Source: Hydractinia symbiolongicarpus | Taxonomy: Eukaryota; Cnidaria; Hydrozoa; Anthoathecata; Hydractiniidae | Length of the DNA: 64,000 bases | Assembly (NCBI RefSeq): GCF_029227915.1 | Contig: NC_079878.1 | Location: 15,626,001 to 15,690,000, forward strand | Direction of reading: 5' to 3' | Shown here: one piece after another, positions 10,504 to 22,177 of the stretch | Layout of the letters: the number at the start of each line of letters is the position of its first letter | Numbering within the stretch: the stretch's first letter is position 1 | Made by a program: the position numbers and the translations under genes | Notes under the pieces: generated by a model | The model's input: only the letters and a program-made list of their open reading frames with translations | Databases searched by the model: none | Told to the model about the DNA's origin: nothing

Positions 10504-11412
10504 GAAGCGGGAGGCGGGTCAATAATGCGTAGTCCAATTTCGTTTCAATTTATTGTGCAACCACCATTTCTAGAAATCGTAATCCAAGACTTTTGCGACG
10601 GCGCTTTCTAGAAATAGTGGTCAAAAATCGCGACCCCTCTTTTAGAAAGCGGCATCGGCGCAAATTTACGGGTCAAATATGCAGGATGGACGCCTCTCTC
10701 TAGAAAGCATTGGCGCAAATTTACGGGTCAAATATGCAGGATGGACGCCTCTCTAGAGAGAAAGACTCCGCGCAACTTTGCTCATTTTGTCCGGACGCCT
10801 CTTCCTAAAAAGAGTCGGCGTAACTTTGCTCATTTTGTCGGGACGCCTCTTCCTAAAAAGAGTCGGCGTAACTTTGCTCATTTTTCTCTGGATGCCTATT
10901 TCTAGAAAGAGTCGGCGCAATCTCGTTGACTTTTTTGTTGGACGCCTTCTTCTAGGAAGAGTTGTCGTAATTGTCTTAATGTGTTGAACGCATATTTCTA
11001 GACCATCTCCAGGTGTGTTGTTAAGCTTCTATGAAACATTATCATAAATTCTATTTAAAAACAACATTGACATTTTTAATTTAAGATACAAACATTATTT
11101 CTGAGCGCCGACGCATTCTAGAACGCGTCGGCGGACACTATTTGCACCGATGCTTTGTAGAATGCGTTGTCCTAAAGAACTCTGGGCGCTGCTTTCTAAA
11201 ACGCGTGACCGAAGAAATTATTCTGACGCCTAATTCTAAGAAGCACCGCCGTGATTGGATGCCGCTTTCTAAAAGAGGGGTCGCGATTTTCGACCACTAT
11301 TTCTAGAAAGCGCCGTCGCAAAAGTCTTGGACCATGATTTCTAGAAATGGTGGTCGCACAAAAATTTAAACGAAATTGGACTACGCATTATTGACCCGCC
11401 TCCCGCTTCATA
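10504..11412. mobile_element. non-autonomous element with long (~150 bp) terminal inverted repeats
   Basis: The left arm (10504-10660, starting GAAGCGGGAGGCGGGTCAAT) and right arm (11265-11412) are inverted copies with only small differences. Inside are tandem blocks built around TTTCTAGAAA and a repeated GACGCCTCTTCCTAAAAAGA unit (about 10690-10960). There is no transposase. Outside the ends, similar GGGCCA/GGGCTA hexamers may be a decayed target duplication. Superfamily unknown. Confidence 0.78.
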
Positions 11413-12189
11413 GGGCTAGATCCTCCACTAATGCGCGGAATACACCTTTACGATAATTCAATTGTACATGCGTTCCTACGGCTCTCCATCGTTTTACAAT
11501 TCGGAAAAAAGGAGGTAAAAATTGTGTTTTTATGAGAGTTTGTTACAGACAAAAGCGTGTTTTCTCCAGTTTTTTAACTTATGTCGTATTAATTTCTTTT
11601 AAATTTTCAGGAAACGTTAATAATTATAAGATACAACTTATGTGTACTTTTTATTAAAAACAAAGCGTGGAAAGAAAAGTTATCAAGAAAAAATGTGTTT
11701 TCTCATTAATAAACTCTTATAAAAGTGTGATGTTCACCTCCTCCGATTGCTAAATAAGCTGTGATTGAGTGTTAGTTTTCCTGAATTATCGTAAAGGTGT
11801 ATTGAAATAATGTGACGTACGGAGGAGAGTAAAACTCCGTATAGCTGCTATACGAAGTTTGATTTAGCTATACAGAGTCTGCCAACGAAAGTTCTTAAAG
11901 TGGAAATATTGCAATATATGACTGTTTAGAACTATTTCCGAAAAAATAAAAAGACAAACACGTCATTTTCCTACTGTTTATCCATCGTAAACATACGAGG
12001 TATATTGTAGTTATACGGAGTTTGGGAACATTTTTATTTTTTATTTTTTTATTATTATTATATATATTTCGCCAGTATAAAAGTATGCATATATTATAAA
12101 ATACAATCCTAGTTGGAATATAATAACGGCAGGAGCAAGTAGAAGACACAACGTGTCTTATCATTAGTTTGATTGCAAAAAAAGGATTA
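11413..12189. other. non-coding, scattered TATACGGAGT-like motifs
   Basis: No gene is seen. An inverted pair around ACTCCGTATAGC / GCTATACGAAGT occurs at about 11837-11870, the same motif that forms the array further right. Confidence 0.5.
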
Positions 12190-12435
12190 TGGTATACAGA
12201 TTGTGAGTTACCGAGATTATGTTATGCAGAATTCGCTTTGGGGAGTCTGCAGAATTTGCTATAAGGAGCATGCCATACGGAGTATGCTATACGGATTATG
12301 CCATACGGAGTATTCTATACGGAGTATGCCATACGGACTGTGACATGCTTAATATACGAAGTATGCTATACGGAGTGTGACAGGCTTAGTATACGAAGTG
12401 TGCCATGCTAAGTATGCGAAGTGTGACATGTTTGG
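12190..12435 (+). repeat. minisatellite of ~14-bp TATACGGAGTATGC units
   Basis: An irregular head-to-tail array of variants such as CCATACGGAGTATG, CTATACGGAGTATG and ATACGAAGTGTGCC. Copies of the same core are scattered at about 11820-11880, 12010 and 12975-13020, so the array may be the interior of a larger repeat whose borders I cannot define. Confidence 0.75.
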
Positions 12436-14579
12436 TAGGAACAGAATTCGATGTATTGTTAATGAGTTAAGGTTTACAATGGCTGGTATAAAAGTACACA
12501 ATTTTAAACTTACATAATAAAAAGTCATTGATTGTATGGTTAGTCTTATTGCATACAGAAACATACAAAACACAGTTATAAAGCTTAGATTTTAATATAA
12601 TGGAAGCCATAAAAATAAATTCATACAAAACGCAAATAAGAAACTTCATCATAGAGTTGGACTGTCGGTAACTCGAACACCGGTTAACTCGAACTTTTAT
12701 TAGCTGGAAATGTTATCTACGGTAATTGGTACTCTGCATGCTTGTCTCATATTTTAGACGTTTTTCTTCTTACACAAATTATTTGCTTGTTTTAGGCACA
12801 ATTTTCTAAACTGGAATAGCCCAGAGCTATGCCCAGAGTGAATTTTTAATAAGAATGCTTAGTTTAGACTTCGACGCCCATGCTGCATTCGCTAATGTCT
12901 AGCCAAACCAGTCTCGGCATTATAATCTCAAAGCTGTCTGCGCCGCTCGCGGCTTTGAGATATTTAAATATTTCCATCTATACGGAGTAAACATGTCGCT
13001 ATACGAAGTTATACTCCGTGTACGCATGCCTACACGTCTGCACACTCCGAATGAAACAATAACACCTAAAAAAATTCGATTTGGTAACCCCTGTGTAACC
13101 AAACCAAATTTATGACCGTCTTTGATTATTTGGTCTGGTTACGGTAAAGTAGGATGGATTGAATATCGGTATATATCTATACGCAGGCTTCATCCACCAT
13201 GTGTCGCCCAATCAAGTGAACTTGACTTGTGTCCAGCAGCAGCGAGCCCAGTTCCTCTGACAAAATAGAGGAAGAGAAGATGAGACAAACTAAAAGAAAA
13301 TATCTTATTCTCTATTGTAGCGTATTCTAGAAAAAAGTACTAAACCTCTCAGTCTTGAAGCTTTATAACTAGAGCTAGCTAGAGCTTCAATCCGGGACAA
13401 AAATATGGAGACGAAGGCAGTTTTTTCCTCGATTTTTAAATATGGACAAAAGTGTTAAACAGTCAATGCTCTGCAGCCAGTAGGCTGCAAAGTTGCTAAT
13501 TTTGCACACACATAGGCTAGGCAGACAGTTTAAAAGTTGCTAGTCACATTTCTAGCACGCCTGCACACCATATAATAATCAACGTTGCGTTGGGGTTCCA
13601 CAAAATGGCCATGCTAACATCAGCAATAATTAGCACATTTCAAGAATTTGAACTTAACTAAATAACCTAAGATCCAAAGTCCCAAGTCCATTCTAAACAT
13701 TAACAAGTGAATTTTGACAAGTTTAAATTGTATGAATCTAATATAGAAATATATACCCTACTCAATTACTTCTGGTGGCAAACATATTTTGACCAAGATT
13801 GTTAATTTAGCTAGCTAAAGTTTATAATCAAAAGCTTGTTATGACAGGTTTATACATTGAATGCAATAACACCCATTCTGGAATGATGACCAATATGACA
13901 CTTGTTTCACATTTTTACAGAACTCCTTCACTATCTTTATTATAATACCTGTATACATCTGTCTGTCTGTCTGTCACGCAAAGTGGTAGCAAGGCGCGCG
14001 CAATGCGGTATAAAAAGGGCGGGCGAACCCGTGGATTTTATACAGGCTAACGACTAGTATACAGTTTTGGTCTTGAATATTTGCACCCGCGTGCGGTTGT
14101 ACGTACGCCTACACTAATACAGGCGTGCGATCAGTATCGTGTACCTAAATTACGTGAGGTACGGGAAGAACGTTCTCAACTTCATGGCCTATAATACTTT
14201 CTTTTTTCCAAGATAAGAATGTAGATACTTCTCTGGAAATGTTTTTTGTTTTTTTTTTGAAGCAGAGGCCATCTTTCAATGAATGTCGCATGTAGCTAAT
14301 TTTACTGTGATTTTTAAATAAAGATGAACGCTCCCCTGTGGATACTTAGAACGTTGTTCGTTCGATTGAACGTTCAATTAGAACGTCTTTTGCTTCATTG
14401 AAGTAAACATGTTATGCTGCATTTTTCTCACCTGTTTTTTTCACGTCACAAAAAGGGGTTATTTGATCTTTGATCGACGGGTGGTTTATTTCATTCGAAA
14501 CTGATGGATTAAATAATTTTATTAATTCAACTCACGAAAAAAAAAAAAAAAAGAAAGTAAACATAAAATAAACATGTCA
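12436..14579. other. non-coding intergenic DNA
   Basis: No convincing gene. It contains a short (CTGT)4 tract near 13962, a GC-rich patch with GGTATAAAAAGGGCGGG at about 14008, and a GGCGTGCGATC motif near 14122 shared with the CAG-ended elements elsewhere. Confidence 0.45.
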
Positions 14580-15040
14580 CTAACTAAAATTATTTAAGCA
14601 GCAGAAGAATTGCGGTGCCTTTCGATTCGTAATAATGATCGACAAGAATGTATATCGTATTAAAAAGAAGTCCAGAAGTTCTCTCTCCAACACGACACAG
14701 CAGGCCCTGCCCTCAGTTTTGTGAGAAGAAATGTTCTGCGAAGACTCTCAATTGAGTTTCCTGTACACTGCTGCTTTGCATTAAACTGTGCCTGTGACAA
14801 GCATTTTTGAAGCATGTCACCAGCGACTTATGCGATATTCAGCTTAATAATGCCCTGACCTTCGGTTCGTAAATAGCATTTCCATTTGTCATCGTCTTAA
14901 GGGGATCAATACAAGGGTAATGAAGAAATTTTTTGCCAGCTAAAAAACATAAAAAATATTGTCGAGGCAATGCCGACGCAAAACATTTGAAATGTATCTC
15001 ACGTCAGCAATTTTAATGAAGGTGGGTATTTAAAAGAAAT
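14580..15040 (-). repeat. degenerate copy of the CAGCCCTTAAAATTA-ended element
   Basis: The complement of this stretch matches 35500-35730 and 21940-22140: the GACACAGCAGGC...CAGGGC block, the CTGTACAGGAGACTC block and the CTTGTCACC...GTGACATG block occur in the same order. The GTCGGCA-type end motifs are at about 14960-15010. It is a third, inverted and incomplete copy of the family. Confidence 0.7.
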
Positions 15041-15930
15041 ACATTTTAGAGATACATTTTAACGCGGAAGAACAATTATGTATTGGGTAAAGTTTGGGTA
15101 AGGGATTACTCTAAAATAGCTCAGTTCTGCTTGGCGTGTGTACGAAGTAGAACGAGGCGTGTGATAAAGAGCACGCCCGAATTTCACATGGCGTGTGCAG
15201 AGGCGTTCGCGTGCGATCGCACGCCATTCATGACTAAGACAGAGTATAGTAAATAGCTATACAGTTCAGGATAAGGTACAGATATGGAAACAGTTACCAT
15301 GTTGAGAAACAGTTTCCATATTTGGAAACTTTTTTTTGTGAAAAAATCGAAAAACGGATGATTTCTCCTAACCAATCAGGGTTTTACCTTTGCATAATTT
15401 TCCACACCATGTGATTTTGTTTTCTCTACTGTTAACAATCTTTTATTTTTCTTTATATTGTCACCACACAGACCTCACAAACCCTGTAAAACAAACCTAT
15501 ATCCTACCCAAATTCAAACTAAAGACTAGTTGATACATAATAGAGGGAAAAATCAAACAATAACTCATTGCAACATTGGAAATTCTCTTGTATGAATAGA
15601 AAAAAATATTAAAGTACAGTCAGATATGAATAACCACTGCGTTTAAGAATGCATGTGCTATATTATGGCTTTTTTATTTATTAGCCACATTTATCTCTGG
15701 AAGACAGGCTTGGTCAGGAAAATATGCCCCCACCAGTGGTTAATCGCTCGTGTGACTTAGGACTTGTCCCTGAGATTGTTTCAAAAAAAATCATTTTATA
15801 TTTGTTTCATTTTTTAATTAGCGTAGCATGTGATAAAGTAATGTTCAATTTTTGGAAATCGTTTCAGATTGCATGGAAATCGTTTCACTATTTTTTAAAT
15901 CGTTTCATTAAAAATTAAAATCGTTATAGG
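15041..15930. other. non-coding intergenic DNA
   Basis: No gene. A palindromic CGTGCGATCGCACG motif at about 15209-15222 belongs to the dispersed GCGTGCGATCGCACGC family. Confidence 0.45.
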
Positions 15931-16012
15931 ATTCATCATCGTCATCATTCTCGGCTTAACGTCCGTTTTCCATGCCAGCATGGGCTGGACGGGCTATATT
16001 AATGACCCTCTG
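15931..16012 (-). mobile_element. 3'-end fragment (~80 bp) of the RTE-like LINE
   Basis: The complement matches the last codons, stop and trinucleotide tail of the full LINE at 30575-33990 (CATGGAAAACGGACGTTAAG followed by GATGATGACGATGATG). It is a severely 5'-truncated copy, usual for target-primed insertion. Confidence 0.85.
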
Positions 16013-16586
16013 ATTGTTTGGATTGTTTTATTATATTAACTTGGAATCGTTTTGCATATCATAATTCGTTGTAAAATTGTATCATTATCACTACCAAACC
16101 CATTTTTATTAAATACCACTGTCAATGTTCTCACGTTAACGGTTAATCATTTTTATTAACGACAATGCTTTTTGTTGCATGTTAACTTTTTTGTTAACTG
16201 ATAGCAAATTTAATTGACCGTCAATTTTAAAGATCGTCCATTAATAAAGTTTGTTGACGGTTAATAATTTTGATTGTCCGTCATAACAGATATTTTATAA
16301 ATATCAAATTCATGTTAACAGTATTATAAAAATTATTGACAATCAAGAAGAAAAATTACCGATTAATTAAATATTTTGTCTGCCAATTTTAAACGTTGCT
16401 AGTCAATTTTAATTCTAAATTTTAGTGGAATGCAATGAAACTTGGTATCAATTAATTATTTTGTATCCTTTTATTTTTAATACAACTTTTTCGTATTATC
16501 AAAATCATAAAGTTTGTATAAAGTTGTATCATTTCAAAGAAGTTTGTATGTACTTCGTATCGTTTCAAAGAAGTTCGTACCAGAAG
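16013..16586. other. AT-rich non-coding DNA
   Basis: Low-complexity sequence with repeated GTTAAC and TTGACGGTCAAT-like words; no gene seen. Confidence 0.45.
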
Positions 16587-16694
16587 TGTTAACATCGATA
16601 TATTTACTGAGATAGGTAAAACCGCCAGTCATACAACACAATTATAAACTAATCTAAAATATAACAATAGTATACATAGTAAACATCTTATACA
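16587..16694 (-). repeat. 3' LTR of copia element A
   Basis: In + orientation it runs from TGTTAACATC to ATCTTATACA, with TG...CA ends. It is 108 bp, matching the right LTR except for a handful of substitutions. Confidence 0.9.
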
Positions 16695-16889
16695 TTCTCC
16701 CATCTTTTAAGAGAGATAGCATTCTGCGATAACTGTCTTCTGAACAAAATAAAATGTTTAAAAATGAAAGAATGTAGTTTTCTTTTCTTTTCTTTTTTGA
16801 TTCGTTCAACAAAAAGAATTGTCCCTGACATATCATCTTCCAAAGTGCTACAACAACTTGCTCATAACGTAATCAATCAATCTTCCCAT

Positions 16890-18311
16890 TCGTTAAAACA
16901 TCAACCGCTGCAAGGATGCTCCTCGCTTGGTCATTCCATCTGACAATTGTAATGATGCAGGTACCCATCGAACAGAAACTTTTCCTTCATTGACCATTTG
17001 TTGAATAGCTGCTATATCGATTCTAAGACGTTTTTCTGACACCAGAGTAGTACCATGAATATTTTCATACAAAGATTTATTATCAATATAAGCTGTTATG
17101 GGAATACAATTCTCATTTGTTCTCTGTGAAAACAAAATCCGTGACATTAAACAGCCTATGTAGTATGCATTTTAATACCATTAACTAAGGATAAGGCTTC
17201 AGCAGCAATGGTACTCTTAACAACCCTCTTGATCTTCTTTCTTCTGCAACGACAATTACTATACTACCGCCAGCACTGGAGACGCCATCTGGTAAGTTTG
17301 CATTATGACGCATCTGAAAAGACTACCAACTTCCACAATTCATACTTTGGCATATTTGGAAAGATTAAACACACATTGATAGTGGCTTTCATTTTCTTTA
17401 TAACCTTGTTAGTCACCAAAAGATGTTCCACTCTTGCGTTTTTAATGGAAACACTTAATTCCAGCACATTGAAAGCCAAATCTGGGCGAGTTTGAGTAGC
17501 TATCCAGTTCAATTGTCCTATTGCAAATCTAAGTTCATGTAATTCGTCATCATTGAGTTCATCACGCTTTGTAGTGGATCGTTTGTTGGAAATCTGTATT
17601 TCCTGAATGCATTCAACATACTGCTTTTGATCCATAGTTATATTTCCACAATCTTAAGAAATGTTTATCTCAATGTATTTAAAGTTGGTCTCTTCTATCT
17701 TACCAACCTTATAGGTCTTAATCAACTGTGACATAACAGATGCTTCAAAAATTTTATTTCCTGCAAGTACAAAATCATCTACATGCATTATAAAGATGCC
17801 ACAAAGATTGTTATCTGTATCTTTCCAGTAGAAAAGTGCTTTATCTGCTGTGGACTGCTCTGCCTTTAGCTTTAATAAGGTCTGACGTACACTGAAATAC
17901 CATTTTCTGGAAGCATCGTTTAAGCCATAAACGAATTTAACAAGCTTCCATGTGAATCCATCTGGAACATTTGATTCTTTGGATGGTGTAACATAAACAT
18001 CACGATGTTGTGTGACCTTGCAGAAATGCAGACTTCACATCTAATGCCACACAATTTAAATTCTTGCAGGCTGCTATTCAAAAAAGCATACGAAGAGTGA
18101 CTTTAGCTGCAGGTGAGTCACGTTGCAGTTTGTGCTCTTCCTCAAACCCTTTAACAACAAGACGTGCCTTAACAACTTTAGAGGAATCCACTTCTTTTTC
18201 AGTGAAAATCCATCTTGTTGATATCTTACTTTGTTTATCATCCGGAAGTTGTCGAACAACATCAAACTATTTCCAGTTGTTTAATTCCTTTTGTTTTGCT
18301 TCAACTGCCTC
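16890..18311 (-). pseudogene. copia A pol: reverse transcriptase and RNase H part
   Basis: Leftward from 18311: ARLVVKGFEEEHKLQRDSP (start of copia RT), VKSAFLQGH with the first catalytic region, VYGLNDASRKWYFS, then FIMHVDDFVLAGN with the catalytic Asp pair (the usual Tyr-Val-Asp-Asp is His-Val-Asp-Asp). These are followed by LRFAIGQLNWIATQTRPD (17500-17560), the thumb/connection, and the RNase H domain with AYIDNKSLYENIH and WVPASLQLSDGMTKRGAS ending at 16893. Several stops and frameshifts (near 17300, 17640 and 18060) inactivate it. The same gene begins further right and is interrupted by the nested elements. Confidence 0.85.
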
Positions 18312-18980
18312 TAAAGCGTGGTTTCCAATAAGTCGCCGATGTTCCGCAGTTGTTGCACAACAGTTGTTTCTCTGTGCTCTATATAAGTGTTTAACCATTC
18401 GAGATAGTCATATAGTCATATTCGTGACTTCTAGAATTCCTTGAAGATCCCGAAGGCGTGGATTTTCTTTTTCTTAAAAATCTCCCATAGGCGGATCGTA
18501 TAGTTTTGTATTTGCTCTCCGCCTCCATAGCGTTTATGTTAAATATCGAACCAATTTTCTTTCAGGCATTCCTTTTCATATCCTGGTTTTTAAATTCGGA
18601 ATCAAATTTATCATATAAAATCTTGTATTGTTGGACTTCTTGCATGAATCTTTCTTTTGAAAACGAAGTAGCAGCGGTTATTTTTATTTTTGATTTGTTG
18701 TTGTTGTTCAGTACAAGGGTTATTTTACAGAACCAAGATTTTCAAAATAAATATTAAACAAAAATGAGGCACTATTGCTTAGCAACAGTTCTGCAACAAG
18801 CTGCAACACCGAACAAAATAGAAATTTGTCAATCTCGGCAACACTTGTTGTGCAAAATCGAAACAGTTGTGCAACATTTATTGTGTTGTGCAACATTTAT
18901 TGTGTTGTGCAACATTATGTTTCTAACAACTCTGCAACAGTTGCACAACAGCCCGCAACTTATTGGAAACCACGCTTAAA
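18312..18980. mobile_element. short TIR element (AAGCGTGGTTTCC ends) inside copia A
   Basis: AAGCGTGGTTTCCAATAAGT at 18314 is repeated in inverted orientation ending at about 18978, and the following GCAGTTGTTGCACAAC / GTTGTGCAACTGTTGC blocks are also inverted. The interior has a direct repeat of TTGTGCAACATTTATTGTG at about 18868-18915. No transposase. Flanks TAAA/TTAAA hint at a short AT-rich target duplication. Confidence 0.75.
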
Positions 18981-19368
18981 GTATCATGTGCGTGTTCTGG
19001 AAAATAACTACATTGACACTTTCAACTTTTTTTCCAATCTTCAACATCCTTAAAATCTAGGCACATTTTATCATTTGTACCTTCTTTCCTTATGTTGTAC
19101 CAACTACTGTACTTCCCGGCTTTTTCACCTCTACTTATCACTTTTGCTGAAAACCATTCCGGTACATCTTTCATTTTCACTTCAACATGGTCGTTAACTA
19201 TGCTCTTTTCTAACACACCTGTTGTTCTCCTTCCAAATTCATTTCTGCTTCTGGTACAAATAAAACATTTTCCTCATGTTCACTTCTGTTACGTTGTTCT
19301 TGTTGCACAGGTGTAGCATTTGTTTCTTCAGCCTCTAAATCAATCACTACTTCTGATTGATGACCACC
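18981..19368 (-). pseudogene. copia A pol: linker between integrase and RT
   Basis: On the minus strand, VKMKDVPEWFSAKVISRG and KYSSWYNIRKEG followed by DFKDVEDW (19216-19022) match the small domain after the integrase core of cnidarian copia elements. The region is bounded by insertions on both sides. Confidence 0.65.
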
Positions 19369-19370
19369 TA

Positions 19371-20517
19371 CAGTACTGTGAAAAGGTTTGTTAACATCGT
19401 TTTCATGTAACGAGCGTGGTGCACACGAACCACGATAAAATTGTGGTCTTTATGTATAACAAACATTTAAACATTCTATCGTGGCCACCATGCTAATATT
19501 ATTATCTCCACAAAGGATCGTGTGTCCCACGATTATTTTCGCGAGCTCCACAATTTTTATAACCAGTATAATTTAATATTTTTTCTTCTCAAAAAAGTCT
19601 TTTATTTAAGTTAATTTGTTTGTTTCAGGTTTTATCAAGTTAAAAAAGCATATTCGTAGTTTTTGCTTGGTGTATACTTTTTCGTCATGGACGCGATCGC
19701 ATTTTTAGGAAATTTCATTTATCTAGAAAAGTTAAATTTGTCTGCGCCGATGGAAATGTTTTTTAAGGTTGCATTTTAAAAGTGTAAAACGTAAAGCGGC
19801 GATAGAAATGTTTTTTAAGATCGCATTTTAAAAGCTTATAAACAAATAGCGGCGATAGAAATGCTCTTTTAGATCGCATTTTAAAAGGTTATAAGCGAAA
19901 AGCGGCGATAGAAATGTTTTTTTAGATCGCATTTTAAAAGTTTAAAAACGAAAAGCCCCGATAGAAATGCTCTTTTAGATCGCATTTTAAAAGTTTATAA
20001 GCGAAATGCGACGATAAAAAATGTTTTTTTAGATCACATTTTAAAAGTTTAAAAACGAAAAGCGGCGATAGAAATGCTCTTTTAGATTGCATTTTAAAAG
20101 GTTATAAGCGAAAAGCGGAGATAGAAATGTTTTTTTAGATGGCATTTTAAAAGTTTATAAGCAAAAAGCGACGATAGAAATGTTTTTTTACATCGCATTT
20201 TGATTCATGAATGATTAAAATCTATTATGTAGCTAGCTTTATGACAACGAATTAAAACGTGTTAATTTATTTTTTTGCCGTCTGTTTTTTGATTTAATTG
20301 ATAAACTAACAGTCTTTGTTGTTTTACAATAGAAGTTATCTATCGTGGAAGCCACAATGTAATATTTAATTTTCGTTTGTGTAGTCCACGAAACATGATC
20401 GTGAGGTCCATGATTGTTGAAAAAATGTGCATTGTGGACTATCGTGGTTTGTGCGTAACATGAAATAAACACGAACCACGATATTAACAAACCTTCTCAC
20501 AGTACTGTACTTCTTTG
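19371..20517. mobile_element. TA-flanked TIR element carrying a 53-bp minisatellite, inside copia A
   Basis: The ends are inverted copies of CAGTACTGTGARAAGGTTTG (19371 and 20517), flanked by TA at 19369-19370 and 20518-20519, as in Tc1/mariner-type insertions. Subterminal inverted blocks with ACGAACCACGATA follow. The interior is mostly an array of about nine ~53-bp units (19745-20200). There is no transposase, so it is non-autonomous. Confidence 0.85.
19745..20200 (+). repeat. 53-bp minisatellite (GCGGCGATAGAAATG units)
   Basis: About nine head-to-tail units, each with GGCGATAGAAATGTTTTTT, AGATCGCATTTTAAAAG and a spacer. The same unit, inverted, fills parts of 22985-23400 and 24582-24997 in a different element. 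Confidence 0.9.
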
Positions 20518-20519
20518 TT

Positions 20520-21283
20520 CTTTTTAAGATCTGTATTGTCAAGTTTGTTCTAATTAGAGCCAGAAAATTCTTGGCCCACTTTAACTAATCGACAAGGTGG
20601 GGACTCTGACACACACACTGCCTTGCCGAACAAAAACAACCTTGCCCTCTTGACCAATAACTTTAGCAGGACCCCTCCACTTTGGTGAATTATCATGTTT
20701 ATAGTAGACTTTCTCTCCAGTGTAATACTGTGTGTTAGTACTTTGAATCTGGTAACGCAAAGCTCTTCTAACTCTTTCTGAAGCTTCAGCTTCAACAAAT
20801 GCTTTACGTGCATTATTAAGGGCATTAATATGATTTGCAAACACATGTGATACGGTTACACCTTCTAAAGCTGGTGGATTTGCATTTAACAGTGATGGCA
20901 AATTTGGATTCTGTCCGAAAACTAATTAATAGGAACTATAACCAGAATTCATATGCAAGGAATTCTTGACATTAAGTGCCCAGACCAAACCAACTTCCAA
21001 TAATTTTGGATTTTCATCAATAATCTTTCTCAAACAATCATCTACAATTGCATGGTTCACACAATCCATTTTGCCATGAACTACAAGCCGCTGTGTTTAA
21101 AACTTCAATATTTAGGTTATCACATATCTCGGTACTCTTCATTAGCAAATTTTCCTGCATTGTCTGCTAATAAGCGTCTAGGAACACCAAATCCATTACC
21201 AATCCACAACTACATAGTTTTGTCAATAAATAACAGAATATAATTTACTTCGAATTACTGTAGCTAAAGTGAATCGAGTATAG
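20520..21283 (-). pseudogene. copia A pol: integrase core (3' half) and C-terminal domain
   Basis: Leftward from 21283: LWIGNGFGVPRRLLADNAG with the second catalytic Asp, then a CGSWQNGLCE block that includes the catalytic Glu region (about 21030-21080), then LPSLLNANPPALEGV, and the C-terminal part with YYTGEKVYYKHDNSPKWRGPA (about 20700). A stop follows the Glu block. The upstream half of the integrase lies beyond the 4.1-kb insertion, at 25402 and rightward. Confidence 0.82.
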
Positions 21284-21635
21284 TACAGTCCAGATGTAAG
21301 CGTACGCGTACGCTAAACTTGCAAAAATAATTGCTTCATTCAAAAAAACAATAGGATAGTGAGTTCCTTTCAAATTGTGCGAAAATAATTGCTTTGTGTT
21401 AAAAACAAAAGCATAGCAAGATTGAAACATTGTTTAAAAACAATACTGCGCGAGAAAAAATTAAACACGAAGGACATTGAATTTTTATTTTTTTAAAAAA
21501 CGAAACTAATTATAGTAACGCGATTTTAATCTCGATATATTTAAAAAACACAAGCTCTTTTAAAAAACAACAAATCCAATGATCTAAATATTTAACAAAA
21601 AACTAATGCAACTTTTTAAACTTTTAGTAATATTT

Positions 21636-22177
21636 CTGAGCCCTTAAAATTAGAATTTTTTTACAACTGATTTGCGTCGGCATTGTGTCGGCAATATGTT
21701 TTTGTAGTGAAATTGTTTAGCTGGCAATATCTTTCGTCATTCGCCTTTTATCAGGGCTAGACCTCTCATAAATTTGATGCACCGCTCTCCTAAGACGATG
21801 ACAAGTGAAAATGAAGTGCAAGTCTTATTGACATACCTTCTGGATGGTGAACTTCGTTAGGTTAATAGTTCACTGCCAACTGGCTTTTTATGTTTCTAGA
21901 TAAACTTATTAGGTTAGGGCATCATTAGGTTGCATATCGCAGAAGTCGCCGGTGACATGCTTCGAAAATGCTTGTCACCAGCACAGTTTAACACGAAGAA
22001 AAACTGTACAGGAGACTCAATTGTTAGAGTCTTTGCAGAACATCTTTGGTCATAAAAACGAGGGCAGGGCTGACTTATTGCCTGCTGTGTCGTGTGGGAG
22101 AAAGAACTTCTGGACTTCTTTTTGATACAATATACAATTTTTTTTTATTATTATTACAAATCGAATAGAACGCGATG
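21636..22177 (+). repeat. truncated copy of the CAGCCCTTAAAATTA-ended element
   Basis: It begins GAGCCCTTAAAATTAGA, as the full element does at 35184, and shares the TATCGCAGAAGTCGCCGGTG and GGCAGGGCTGACTTATTGCC blocks. It stops abruptly where the first 1597-bp unit begins. Confidence 0.85.

Noticed and set aside
12655-12705. GTCGGTAACTCGAACACCGG-like stretch resembling a Tigger/pogo end
   Set aside because: Only one end is visible; no inverted partner was found nearby.
16100-16340. Repeated GTTAAC and TTGACGGTCAAT words considered as an operator or CRISPR-like array
   Set aside because: Irregular spacing and variable units in AT-rich DNA; no repeat-spacer pattern.
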